Source: Desulfonatronaceae bacterium UBA663
GTDB taxonomy: Bacteria; Desulfobacterota; Desulfovibrionia; Desulfovibrionales; Desulfonatronaceae
Direction of reading: 5' to 3'
NCBI GenBank assembly: GCA_002299865.1
Contig: DBNV01000115.1
Coordinates: 23,066 to 37,524 of the forward strand
Length of the DNA stretch: 14,459 bases
In this document: in pieces, positions 1-6,272 of the stretch
How the letters are laid out: every line of letters starts with the position of its first letter
Numbering within the stretch: the stretch's first letter is position 1
Translations under genes and position numbers: made by a program
The notes under the pieces: model-generated
The model's database searches: none
What the model was told of the DNA's origin: nothing
What the model saw: only the letters and a program-made list of their open reading frames with translations

Positions 1-283
1 AGGCGAAGGAATGGAAGGTGCCCCCGGCCACACCGCTTAGTTCGCGGCCGATGAGGTGGGCCGCGCGGCCAAGCATTTCCTGGGCCGCCTTGCGGGTGAA
101 GGTCAGCAGCAGGATGTTTTCCGGGGCTATACCTTGGTGCACCAAGTAGGCCAGGCGAAAGGCGATGGTCCGGGTTTTGCCGCTGCCTGCTCCGGCAATC
201 ACCAGCAGCGGACCTTGCGTGGCGCTCACCGCCTGCCATTGGGCGGAATTGAGGTGTCCAGCGAAATCAACGGTCATAGGCAT
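1..283 (-). CDS. UvrD/PcrA-type superfamily 1 DNA helicase, N-terminal part (runs off the left edge)
   Basis: ATP-dependent 3'-5' DNA helicase of the UvrD/Rep/PcrA type, acting in DNA repair or replication restart. Only the first 94 codons are inside the window. Visible motifs are the N-terminal segment LNSAQWQAV in the Q-motif position, the Walker A motif GAGSGKT, motif Ia LTFTRKAAQEM and the start of the next conserved segment, GGTFHSFA. The frame is open from the window edge to a stop at 308-310 upstream of the start. Two in-frame ATGs (283 and 277) are possible, giving MPMTVDF or MTVDF; neither has a good Shine-Dalgarno sequence. It lies 87 nt downstream of the pseudouridine synthase on the same strand and may share its transcript. 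The TFTRKAA variant rather than TFTNKAA means it may be a UvrD-like paralogue rather than the main UvrD, so no symbol is given. The family call is firm; the subfamily is not. Confidence 0.9.
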   Translation of the reverse strand, partial: MPMTVDFAGHLNSAQWQAVSATQGPLLVIAGAGSGKTRTIAFRLAYLVHQGIAPENILLLTFTRKAAQEMLGRAAHLIGRELSGVAGGTFHSFA

Positions 284-370
284 TGCCGCAACGGCGTTTC
301 GGGTTGGTTAAAGGATGCCGGAGGCAGATGCCAGAGGCAATCGCAGCGCCCCACTGCACGGGAGATTCTT

Positions 371-1300
371 CTAGGCAAAAAGGTTTCGTGTCATTTGCAA
401 AAGGGATGCCCTGGCGCTGGTGTTTGATGCCAGGCGGGCCTCTTGCCACGAAGGCAAGACCGCATGCTCGAACCCAGGCCAAGCCAGATACCAGGCGTGG
501 AGCAACATTGTGTCGGGCTCAGACGGGCCGCCGTATTTTTTGTCGCCCAATAAGGGATAGCCTCGGCTGGCCAACTGGACGCGAATCTGATGGGTGCGGC
601 CGGTCAGCGGAGCGATGAGCACCAGGCTGGAGTTGGCCTGGCTGGTCTTTTCCAGACTGGCGACGGCCCGGACATGGGAGATGAGTTGCTTGCCTTGGCC
701 GACAACCATTTTTTCCAGATCGCCGACGCGACGCTTGGCTGCCAAGTCCGTGATCCGGGTGGTTTCCTGCCATGGGGCGCGGCCTTGCACCCAGGTTAGA
801 TACGCTTTGCAGACCTGGCCCGAGCGCCACATTGCGTGCAGTTCGCGCAAGCGTGCATAGCTCTTGGCAACGACCAACAGGCCTGATGTGTGCCGGTCCA
901 GGCGATGGGCCGGGGTGGGCAGCCATGAGCACGCGGCAAAGCGGGCTCTGAGCCTCGTGGCAACCGAATCTGCATGGCCGCTGCCCGGATGCGTGGGCAA
1001 CCCGGCTGGTTTGTCCAGAAGAAGAAAGTCTTCGGCTTCGTAGAGCACGGACAGTTCCGAGGCAGACTGCGCAGGGATGTGCCGTGGGTCCACATCGTGC
1101 GGAGGAATGCGGATTTGCTGGCCAGGCTTCAGGCGAGTGTTCGGCTTGGCCCTGGCGCCGTCAATGCGCACCTGGCCGGTGCGAATCCACCGTTGCAATG
1201 CGCTGGTAGGAAGGCCTCGCTCAAAGCGGCGGGCCAGAAACTGAAGCAGTTTTTGGCCCGCCTCCGCGGGTTCGACCCGCCAATGGCTCACGCCGGTCAC
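371..1300 (-). CDS. RluA-family pseudouridine synthase with S4 domain (RluC/RluD-like)
   Basis: Converts specific uridines of ribosomal RNA (23S in the RluC/RluD branch) to pseudouridine in the cytoplasm. The 309-residue protein has an N-terminal S4 RNA-binding domain (about residues 14-80, with ALQRWIRTGQVRIDG and a following LKPGQQIRIP strand) and then the catalytic domain. That domain begins with LLLDKPAGLPTHPGSG and carries the catalytic motif HRLDRHTSGLLV, with the conserved aspartate at residue 135. The LTGRTHQIRVQLA motif near the C terminus is also typical. Length fits the family. I chose GTG at 1300 over TTG at 1303 because GGAGGG (1306-1311) is 5 nt from the GTG but only 2 nt from the TTG. 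The gene begins 25 nt after the stop of the upstream FG-GAP protein gene, suggesting cotranscription. The exact target uridine cannot be read from sequence alone. Confidence 0.95.
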   Translation of the reverse strand: MTGVSHWRVEPAEAGQKLLQFLARRFERGLPTSALQRWIRTGQVRIDGARAKPNTRLKPGQQIRIPPHDVDPRHIPAQSASELSVLYEAEDFLLLDKPAGLPTHPGSGHADSVATRLRARFAACSWLPTPAHRLDRHTSGLLVVAKSYARLRELHAMWRSGQVCKAYLTWVQGRAPWQETTRITDLAAKRRVGDLEKMVVGQGKQLISHVRAVASLEKTSQANSSLVLIAPLTGRTHQIRVQLASRGYPLLGDKKYGGPSEPDTMLLHAWYLAWPGFEHAVLPSWQEARLASNTSARASLLQMTRNLFA

Positions 1301-1305
1301 CAATT

Positions 1306-1311
1306 CCCTCC
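1306..1311 (-). promoter_or_regulatory. Shine-Dalgarno site that decides the start of the pseudouridine synthase
   Basis: GGAGGG on the minus strand is 5 nt upstream of GTG at 1300 and 2 nt upstream of TTG at 1303. Normal spacing favours the GTG, making the protein one residue shorter than the longest reading. Confidence 0.7.
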
Positions 1312-1325
1312 GGTCTTAAGCGAAA

Positions 1326-2990
1326 TCACTCCAGCCCGATATCCACGGTGGCCCCTTCTTCCTGCAGGTTCTCCAGATTCAGGGCGTAGCTGAGAAGGAT
1401 CGTCCGCCGTTCGGTAAAGCCGGTCACGCCGGGATGGGTGTTCACCAGCACGAAAAGCTCAGTCCTGCCGTCGTTCATCACGTCGGCCAGTCCGTAATCA
1501 ACCACTGTGCCCCGGATGCGCTGCGTCTCCCATTTGGTGTTCAGGTTGATGCCGTCCCAGAACAGGGCATGGATTTCTCCTTGCGGGAAATGTCTGTACC
1601 GGGCGAAAAACTGGGCCGCCACAGAAATGTGCCGGTTTACCAGAAGGTCCCACCGTTCGCCCTTGGGGGAAAGATTCACCGGTACGAGACGCGAAGGGAT
1701 GTAGTAAAACTTTTGATAGTCTCCGTACGGGTCCTGCTCAATGCCGGGCAGGGAGGGATCCACCACGAGCCCCAGGGCAGAGCCGGCGAAGGAATCTGCG
1801 GTCACGGCCTGAAAGGCGTTTTGCGAGGAATAGATGCGCAGCTTGTCGTTTCTGTCCGCAATGACCAACTTGTAATCGTTGTCCTGGGGCAGGTACGCGA
1901 AGTTGAAGACATTGGCCTCCCTGGGCAAATTGAGCATGGGGCCCAGCTCCAGCTTGCCGTCCATCCGCAGAACCTCATGTACGCTTCCGTCAAACGGTTG
2001 CTCACGGCCTTTGCGTTGTCCGATCAGGAGCGGAGAGAATTCCGGAGGCATGCGCACAACATTGAGATACAGCGGAATGCGTTCCTCAACGGGAACGAAT
2101 TTCCCGGCGATAAAATTCAACACGAATGAACGAGGTGCTTCTTCCATGATCGCGGAGACAATGATCTCCTTGAAGCCGTCCCGATCAATGTCCAGCAGGT
2201 TGATGTTCAGGCAATGAAAGCGTATTGGGGCCGCATATTCGGCCAAGGGCATCAGCCGGTTCTCCACCACGTGGTAGGCCATGACCTTGTTGTCGGTGAG
2301 CATGAAGATTTCGTTCCTGCCGTTGCCGTCGGCATCTCCAACGACCATGCCCACCGAGGAGAAGGGCAGGGCCTGACTGCGCCAGCGTCCGGGCGCATCC
2401 GCCGCGCCTACGGAGAGGATTGCTGGATTTAGGTGATGCCAGCCCTGTTCCGGTCTGGATTCTTTGTAGATCAGGTCCGGATGCTTCGGACCAGTCAAGC
2501 CGACATCTTGGGGCGCGGCCTGGGCTACCTGGGGCCTGCCGAAGACCTGGGCGTTGATGTTTCCGGCAATTCTTTCCAGGGCCGGGATCAAATCGCCGAG
2601 AGGAACTTGAGCCGCTTGAGGATGGTCTTGGCCGTCACGGTCTGTGAGGTGCATGTCCAGGCTGGCCTGTTCACCCAAGATGGTTATACTGCCGTAAATC
2701 AGATAGTCTACGTCCAGTTTGGCGAGTATGGCCCGGGCCTGTTCCATGGAGACAGGGCCGACCACTTTGGCCTGAGAGATCAGGGCCCGATCCAGATCTT
2801 CAAACCGGCCGGTCCATTTCAAACGGGAAGTGAGCATGGATTGGATTCCCTGGCTGAGATAGGCGTATTGATCCGGGCCGTGCACTGCAAAAGGCAAGAC
2901 GGCGAAGCGTTTCGGGGCCTCGGCCCAGGCCGGAAACGAGCAGACCAGCAGCAGGGCGGCCGACAAAACGAATCGAAGAACATGACGCAT
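1326..2990 (-). CDS. Exported protein: TolB/CsgG-like N-terminal domain plus FG-GAP (VCBS-type) propeller repeats
   Basis: A 554-residue exported protein of unknown specific function. Residues 1-23 form a typical signal peptide (basic start, hydrophobic core LSAALLLVCSFP, AWA cleavage site before Glu24). Residues about 27-120 read as the alpha/beta domain found at the start of TolB and in CsgG/LpoB-like proteins (FAVLPFAV, a SQGIQSMLTSRL helix, VDYLIYGSI). Residues about 200-550 contain FG-GAP/VCBS-like repeats with calcium-type loops: DADGNGRNEIF at 219-229, DIDRDGFKEI at 267-276 and DVMNDGRTEL at 503-512. A propeller-like periplasmic or surface protein is inferred. The ATG at 2990 has AAGGAG 6 nt upstream. 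It heads the leftward group that continues into the pseudouridine synthase and helicase genes. The domain reading is by eye; the function could be assembly, adhesion or envelope sensing, and I cannot choose between them. Confidence 0.85.
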   Translation of the reverse strand: MRHVLRFVLSAALLLVCSFPAWAEAPKRFAVLPFAVHGPDQYAYLSQGIQSMLTSRLKWTGRFEDLDRALISQAKVVGPVSMEQARAILAKLDVDYLIYGSITILGEQASLDMHLTDRDGQDHPQAAQVPLGDLIPALERIAGNINAQVFGRPQVAQAAPQDVGLTGPKHPDLIYKESRPEQGWHHLNPAILSVGAADAPGRWRSQALPFSSVGMVVGDADGNGRNEIFMLTDNKVMAYHVVENRLMPLAEYAAPIRFHCLNINLLDIDRDGFKEIIVSAIMEEAPRSFVLNFIAGKFVPVEERIPLYLNVVRMPPEFSPLLIGQRKGREQPFDGSVHEVLRMDGKLELGPMLNLPREANVFNFAYLPQDNDYKLVIADRNDKLRIYSSQNAFQAVTADSFAGSALGLVVDPSLPGIEQDPYGDYQKFYYIPSRLVPVNLSPKGERWDLLVNRHISVAAQFFARYRHFPQGEIHALFWDGINLNTKWETQRIRGTVVDYGLADVMNDGRTELFVLVNTHPGVTGFTERRTILLSYALNLENLQEEGATVDIGLE

Positions 2991-3118
2991 GGAAATCTCC
3001 TTGGATGTCAGACAATAAGGCTAAGCAGACACAAGATCATGACTGTTTCCCCAAGCGGCTACAAGCGGGATGATGCGTACAGTCGTGGAAGGTTGATTAA
3101 TCATGGGGCAGCTTAACA

Positions 3119-3142
3119 GCACCTTTGTCAGGTGCGGCACCT
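3119..3142. repeat. Three-part inverted repeat allowing two mutually exclusive hairpins
   Basis: GCACCT (3119-3124), AGGTGC (3130-3135) and GCACCT (3137-3142) occur in a row. The middle copy can pair with the left copy (loop of 5 nt) or, as a DNA palindrome around one central base, with the right copy. It sits between two divergent genes with no T-tract after it, so a protein-binding site is at least as likely as an RNA structure. Confidence 0.45.
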
Positions 3143-3200
3143 TGGCCGGATGCGGTTTGAGCCGTGACCAACATTCAAAACATTCAACAATGTAAGAACA

Positions 3201-3206
3201 TATAAT
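3201..3206 (+). promoter_or_regulatory. Possible -10 box for the rRNA methyltransferase gene
   Basis: A perfect TATAAT stands 34 nt before the ATG at 3241, which would leave a leader of about 28 nt. No recognisable -35 hexamer is found at 16-18 nt upstream; the nearest TTCAAA (3174-3179) is 21 nt away. An activator-dependent promoter or a chance match are both possible. Confidence 0.4.
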
Positions 3207-3240
3207 TTAGTCGCTTTCAAGAGCCAAGGCAAGCCACCCC

Positions 3241-4509
3241 ATGTCCAGATTCTTTCGCTTGGTTTGCGCTCCCGGGCAGACCCGCTTGGTAGAAGCACTG
3301 CTTCTGGCTCAGGGGTATGTCTTTGCCCCGGAACTCTTTTCCTCTTGGGCCTGCAGGCTGCTTGAGGAGCCCAGGCCCCTAGGGGGCTCCATTGCCGCGG
3401 CATTCGGTCTGATCTATATCCAGGACCGTTCATCCATGCTTGCTCCATTGTTTCTGCACCCTCCCGAGGGCGGTTTTATTTTGGACATGTGCGCAAGCCC
3501 TGGAAGCAAGACCGGCTTCTTGGCCCAACTCGTGGGGCTGAGGGGCTTTGTGCTGGCCAACGAGCCCAATGAGCGGCGTCTGGCCACGCTGCGCCACAAT
3601 CTCGCCGCCATGAACCTGGCCAATGTCGCCACATGTCGCTATCAGGGGCAGGATTTGCCCCTGGCTGAAGCGAGCCTGTCCCACGTCCAGTTGGACCCGC
3701 CGTGCAGCGGTTGGGGTACTGTGGAGCGCAATCCACGGATTCGGGAAATCTGGCCGGAGCACAAAGTCAAGCCGCTTGTGGAGCTGCAACGCGGGTTGTT
3801 GCGTCGGGCTGCGACGCTGCTCGCCCCAGGGGGACGACTGCTTTATTCCACATGTACCACAAATCCGGCGGAAAACCAGGATCAAGCCGAATGGGCCATG
3901 GACGTTCTTGGTTTATCCGCATCCGTCTTGCCGCCTTTGCCTGGTGTCATTGAGGAGCAATCCTCAACCAAAACGCGTTGTTGGTTCCAGGTGAATACTG
4001 AAGTCGCTGGGGGGCAGGGTTTTTTCTTTGCCGCCCTGACAAAGCCGGATCAGGACAGGAAGAATTCCTTGCTTGCCGATCATGCCCCGATTTTGGGGCA
4101 GGGACTGAATGCAGCGAGCCTTGCCGGGCCGGAGTTTGTCGCTTGGTGCAACTTGCCTCCCGGACGTGTGGTTCGCTTCGGAGATAGAGTCTTTTTTCTG
4201 CACGAGCTAACACAAAGACTTCCAGGCCCGTTGCGCCGGCAAGGCTTTGAACTGGGGCGGATCAGCGGCGGGACATTGCGCCTGAAGACCCGTTTGCGCG
4301 GACTTCTCCCGGAGTTCAGCCCCGGAGTCGGCATGAACGTTGACGATGTCCGAGATCTGGAAGCCCTTCTCCAGGGGCGCGGCTTGCCGCTGCCCGCCGG
4401 CATGGATCACGCGGCCCATGCCATGGGCATAATTGGCCTGTATTGGCGAGGACTGCCTCTGGGATGGCTGACGGTCAAAGGGAGGCGGTGTCTGTGGTCG
4501 CCGCGATGA
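3241..4509 (+). CDS. RsmB/RsmF-family SAM-dependent rRNA cytosine-C5 methyltransferase (NOL1/NOP2/Sun)
   Basis: Transfers a methyl group from S-adenosylmethionine to C5 of a cytosine in RNA, most probably ribosomal RNA. The SAM-binding motif I is ILDMCASPGSKT at residues 80-91. Motif IV DPPCSG carries the release cysteine Cys155, and motif VI YSTCTTNPAE carries the nucleophile Cys205; both cysteines required by the family are present. After the catalytic core (to about residue 260) there is a C-terminal extension ending in GLYWRGLPLGWLTVKGRR, which resembles the PUA-like tail of RsmF (YebU). The 422-residue length is shorter than E. coli RsmF (479) but in the family range. The ATG at 3241 has AAGG 11 nt upstream. 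It is the only sizeable plus-strand gene here, convergent with ribF with only 10 nt between the stops. The exact rRNA position is not deducible. Confidence 0.93.
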   Translation: MSRFFRLVCAPGQTRLVEALLLAQGYVFAPELFSSWACRLLEEPRPLGGSIAAAFGLIYIQDRSSMLAPLFLHPPEGGFILDMCASPGSKTGFLAQLVGLRGFVLANEPNERRLATLRHNLAAMNLANVATCRYQGQDLPLAEASLSHVQLDPPCSGWGTVERNPRIREIWPEHKVKPLVELQRGLLRRAATLLAPGGRLLYSTCTTNPAENQDQAEWAMDVLGLSASVLPPLPGVIEEQSSTKTRCWFQVNTEVAGGQGFFFAALTKPDQDRKNSLLADHAPILGQGLNAASLAGPEFVAWCNLPPGRVVRFGDRVFFLHELTQRLPGPLRRQGFELGRISGGTLRLKTRLRGLLPEFSPGVGMNVDDVRDLEALLQGRGLPLPAGMDHAAHAMGIIGLYWRGLPLGWLTVKGRRCLWSPR

Positions 4510-4519
4510 CCGCCGTATT

Positions 4520-5482
4520 TTAGACGCAGTGTCTGACTTCCACGAGGTGTGCCTCGGGCGAGGCGAGGATGCGTCTGGCCAGTTGAATGTCTTCTTGGAT
4601 GCGTGCGATCAGGGCGTTCACGTCGGGAAATTTCTGCTCGCTGCGCAAGCGCTGGACAAAGTGAATGCGTACCTCTTGGCCGTAAATGTCCTGGTTGAAA
4701 TCCAGAATATGCACCTCCACGGAGAGGACGTCGTTGCCGAAGGTGGGATTAAAGCCCATGTTGGCCACGGCGGGAAATGTGCGGCCGGCATGTTCAGCCC
4801 AGACCGCATAGACGCCGGTCCTAGGGAACAATTCGTCCACGAGGCGGAGATTGGCCGTGGGAAAACCCAACAGCCGGCCCCCTCTGTTGCGCCCGGAAAT
4901 CACTTCGCCTTGGACGCGATAAAAACGACCCAAAAGCGGCCGGACCTCCCAGGCCAAGCCGGCTTGAACCATGTCCCGAATCCGGGATGAACTGACAATG
5001 GCGTCGTCAATGAGCACGGGACCGACCTGCTCAACGTGAAAGCCCATCTGGGCGCCCAGTTCGGTGAGCAGGGCGAAATTTCCCTTACGGTTGCGACCAA
5101 AGGCATAATTGTAACCAACGACCATTTCGCGCATGTTCAGGCCGTCAACTAAAAAATTCCTTACGAATTCGTCGGGTTCGAGCTTGGCGAGTTCCTTGGT
5201 GAATTCCAGGCACAGGGTGAAGTCCAGACCCAACGAGGCGATTAATTCCAGCTTTTGCGGGGTCAAGGTGATGAAGGGCGGCATGTGCGCCCCGGAAAGT
5301 ACGCGCAGAGGATGGGGATCAAAGGTTACCACGACGCTGACCAGGTCGAGGGACCTGGCTTTTTGTCGCGTGCGGCAAAGCAATTTTTGATGGCCCAGAT
5401 GTACGCCGTCAAAATTGCCGATAGTCACGCAGGACGCGGTGATCTTGGTTTTTGCTTGATGGCGGTTGCGCAGGATGATCAT
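4520..5482 (-). CDS. ribF: Bifunctional riboflavin kinase / FMN adenylyltransferase
   Basis: Makes FMN from riboflavin and ATP, then FAD from FMN and ATP, in the cytoplasm. The N-terminal adenylyltransferase domain shows GNFDGVHLGH at residues 22-31, the FDPHPL motif, NYAFGRNRKGN and the SSSRIRDMVQAG motif. The C-terminal riboflavin kinase domain shows GFPTAN at residues 206-211, TGVYAVWA and GFNPTFG followed by a conserved Glu in VEVHILDF. The 320-residue length is normal for RibF. The ATG at 5482 is the only in-frame start after the upstream TGA; GAGGAG lies 11 nt upstream, a rather long spacing. The start codon overlaps the start of a possible micro-ORF on the other strand. No FMN riboswitch is recognisable upstream. 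Confidence 0.97.
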   Translation of the reverse strand: MIILRNRHQAKTKITASCVTIGNFDGVHLGHQKLLCRTRQKARSLDLVSVVVTFDPHPLRVLSGAHMPPFITLTPQKLELIASLGLDFTLCLEFTKELAKLEPDEFVRNFLVDGLNMREMVVGYNYAFGRNRKGNFALLTELGAQMGFHVEQVGPVLIDDAIVSSSRIRDMVQAGLAWEVRPLLGRFYRVQGEVISGRNRGGRLLGFPTANLRLVDELFPRTGVYAVWAEHAGRTFPAVANMGFNPTFGNDVLSVEVHILDFNQDIYGQEVRIHFVQRLRSEQKFPDVNALIARIQEDIQLARRILASPEAHLVEVRHCV

Positions 5483-5582
5483 GCCTGACGCGTCTCCTCA
5501 TTATATAAAGAAGTTCCTGCTGGTTATCGGGATCTTTGCGGTGGCCATGGTCTGGAAACGTGCGAAGGACACGGGTGTTTAG
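5481..5582 (+). CDS. Possible 33-residue single-membrane-span micro-protein
   Basis: A short frame starts with ATG at 5481 and ends with TAG at 5580-5582. It encodes MPDASPHYIKKFLLV followed by IGIFAVAMVWKRAKDTGV: a short polar start, a hydrophobic stretch of about 14 residues (FLLVIGIFAVAMVW) and a basic tail (KRAK), which is the layout of a small inner-membrane peptide. AGGA is 5 nt upstream of the ATG, a good ribosome site. The four bases CATG (5480-5483) serve as start codon for both this frame and ribF on the opposite strand, so any promoter for it would have to lie inside ribF. I do not recognise a family. The alternative is that this is simply the non-coding ribF leader; I rate the two readings about equally. 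Confidence 0.35.
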   Translation: MPDASPHYIKKFLLVIGIFAVAMVWKRAKDTGV

Positions 5583-5604
5583 CCCAAACAGGCCGGACCT
5601 TCAA
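5576..5604 (-). promoter_or_regulatory. Candidate sigma-70-type promoter for ribF
   Basis: On the minus strand TTGAAG (5599-5604) is followed after 17 nt by TAAACA (5576-5581), which would start a transcript about 85-90 nt before the ribF ATG. Only seven of twelve consensus positions match, so this is a weak prediction. Confidence 0.25.
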
Positions 5605-5653
5605 CCATGAAGCTTAGGCGGCCGGCATGGCGCCGAGGCGCCGCCGAGGCGCC
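5591..5653. repeat. GC-rich hairpin and 11-bp tandem repeat upstream of the tRNA gene
   Basis: A composite hairpin can form from GGCCG (5591-5595) with CGGCC (5619-5623), enclosing CTTCA/TGAAG with loop ACCA (5599-5612). Just after it, GCCGAGGCGCC occurs twice in perfect tandem (5632-5642 and 5643-5653). No T-tract follows, so a simple intrinsic terminator is not supported, although the hairpin begins only 9 nt after the micro-ORF stop. Confidence 0.4.
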
Positions 5654-5691
5654 CTTGCTCCAGGAAAAAACGACAAAAGTTCATTTTTCTC

Positions 5692-5720
5692 TTGCCAACC
5701 GCCGCAGATCAAGGTAAATG
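5692..5720 (+). promoter_or_regulatory. Candidate promoter for the tRNA-Leu gene
   Basis: TTGCCA (5692-5697) is followed after 17 nt by TAAATG (5715-5720). Transcription would start a few bases before the mature tRNA end at 5732, with a GC-rich discriminator (GCATCCCTCG) of the kind often seen at stable-RNA promoters. The -10 match is poor, so confidence is modest. Confidence 0.35.
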
Positions 5721-5731
5721 GCATCCCTCGT

Positions 5732-5818
5732 GCCGAAGTGGTGGAATTGGTAGACACGCTAGGTTCAGGGCCTAGTGGGGGTTCCCCCGTGGGAGTTCGA
5801 CTCTCCCCTTCGGCACCA
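5732..5818 (+). tRNA. tRNA-Leu, anticodon CAG, with encoded CCA
   Basis: An 87-nt class II tRNA. The acceptor stem pairs GCCGAAG (5732-5738) with CTTCGGC (5808-5814), followed by discriminator A and genomically encoded CCA (5816-5818). The anticodon arm is CTAGG-TTCAGGG-CCTAG, putting CAG in the centre of the loop, so it reads CUG leucine codons. The long variable arm (GGGGG/CCCCC, loop TT) confirms a class II tRNA. The T arm is GGGAG-TTCGACT-CTCCC. All stems pair perfectly and the gene looks functional. Confidence 0.97.
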
Positions 5819-5981
5819 TTCTTGACTAAAGTACCCTGGCCTTAGCTGCGATCTTCGGTGCATCGGCTAGAACAAAGGAAAAACATGGGGACAACCCAAG
5901 TTTGACAGCAATGTCTAGCTAAGCGCTCAATTTTATTGACTTTAAGATTTCTTGGTCCGCAACTGTGCAGTGGTAAAGCGC
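5819..5981. other. Convergent intergenic region between tRNA-Leu and the glycosyltransferase
   Basis: No gene is visible in these 163 nt, which are more AT-rich than the surroundings. No classic hairpin-plus-T-tract terminator is seen for either flanking gene. The main structure is a widely spaced inverted repeat described separately. Confidence 0.6.
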
Positions 5982-5985
5982 TTAG
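5919..5985. repeat. 9-bp perfect inverted repeats bounding 49 bp
   Basis: CTAAGCGCT (5919-5927) and AGCGCTTAG (5977-5985) are exact reverse complements, enclosing a 49-bp AT-rich spacer. The right arm contains the stop codon of the -1 frame of the glycosyltransferase. The core AGCGCT is itself palindromic, which raises the chance of coincidence. It could be a long hairpin at the 3' end of the leftward transcript or the ends of a small decayed element. Confidence 0.4.
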
Positions 5986-6272
5986 TTTTGACTGCCGTTT
6001 TGCCGCTCTTCAGCAATGATCAGCAAGAGTTCCTCCGTTGCCTTCAAAGCCTTGCGTTCCCCTGAGCTGGAAAAGTCCGCGTTTTGCAGGATAAGGTGCA
6101 CATGGCTGAACAGAGGGCGCAAGAGCGGCGGTCCTTGGCTCCAGAAGGATGCGTCATGGGCTTGGCGCAGTCTGCGATGAAAGCCCTTTAGTGCGTTAAA
6201 AAAGTCTTTGCCAGGTTTGGGTAGGCAGAGCGCAAATCCCGCCAGCAGATCAGACATTGTTCTCTGGGCCAA
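5982..6272 (-). CDS. -1 frame continuation: probable C-terminal helical region of the glycosyltransferase
   Basis: This frame overlaps the last 85 nt of the main glycosyltransferase frame and continues it for 71 codons beyond the putative shift point. The extra part reads like a real protein: NALKGFHRRLRQAHDASFW, then RPLFSHVHLILQNADF and a long charged helix KALKATEELLLIIAEE. Reading it as an independent 96-residue gene (start at 6272 or 6257) is possible; a weak AGAG lies upstream of the 6257 ATG. I prefer a continuation, because the overlap is long, there is no convincing ribosome site, and a shift at the T-run 6198-6203 joins the frames cleanly into a protein of about 708 residues. No separate family is recognised. 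Confidence 0.5.
   Translation of the reverse strand: MAQRTMSDLLAGFALCLPKPGKDFFNALKGFHRRLRQAHDASFWSQGPPLLRPLFSHVHLILQNADFSSSGERKALKATEELLLIIAEERQNGSQN
6158..6203 (-). other. Possible -1 ribosomal frameshift cassette: U UUU UUA heptamer plus downstream hairpin
   Basis: In the glycosyltransferase frame the codons are ACT TTT TTA, so the heptamer T TTT TTA (6203 down to 6197) has the X XXY YYZ form of a -1 slippery site. After a 10-nt spacer that contains the zero-frame stop TAA (6190-6188) there is a hairpin: GGGCTT (6186-6181) with AAGCCC (6163-6158), enclosing CGCA/TGCG with loop GAC. Slippage by -1 leads straight into the open frame ending at 5982. A missing T in the six-T run, by mutation or sequencing error, would give the same picture. 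Confidence 0.4.

Larger units (their letters stand above)
2991..3240. promoter_or_regulatory. Divergent intergenic control region between the FG-GAP protein gene and the rRNA methyltransferase gene
   Basis: This 250-nt gap between divergently transcribed genes is more AT-rich at its right end. It contains a perfect 10-bp palindrome TGATTAATCA (3094-3103), a GCACCT/AGGTGC repeat cluster (3119-3142), an 8-bp direct repeat ACATTCAA (3171-3178 and 3180-3187) and a TATAAT hexamer (3201-3206). On the minus strand, TTGTAG-N17-CATGAT would be a weak promoter candidate for the FG-GAP gene. Promoter function is inferred from gene orientation; none of the boxes is strong enough to be certain. Confidence 0.5.

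Noticed and set aside
1434..2129. A 231-codon plus-strand frame opposite the FG-GAP protein gene
   Set aside because: Antisense shadow; no ribosome site or motif, while the minus-strand frame has a signal peptide and repeat motifs.
5500..5505. TATAAT on the minus strand just upstream of ribF
   Set aside because: It is too close to the ATG: transcription would start at or inside the ribosome binding site, and no -35 is present. It is more likely part of the leader or the micro-ORF.
5632..5653. Two GCCGAGGCGCC units considered as the start of a CRISPR or tandem array
   Set aside because: Only two adjacent copies with no spacers; a local duplication.
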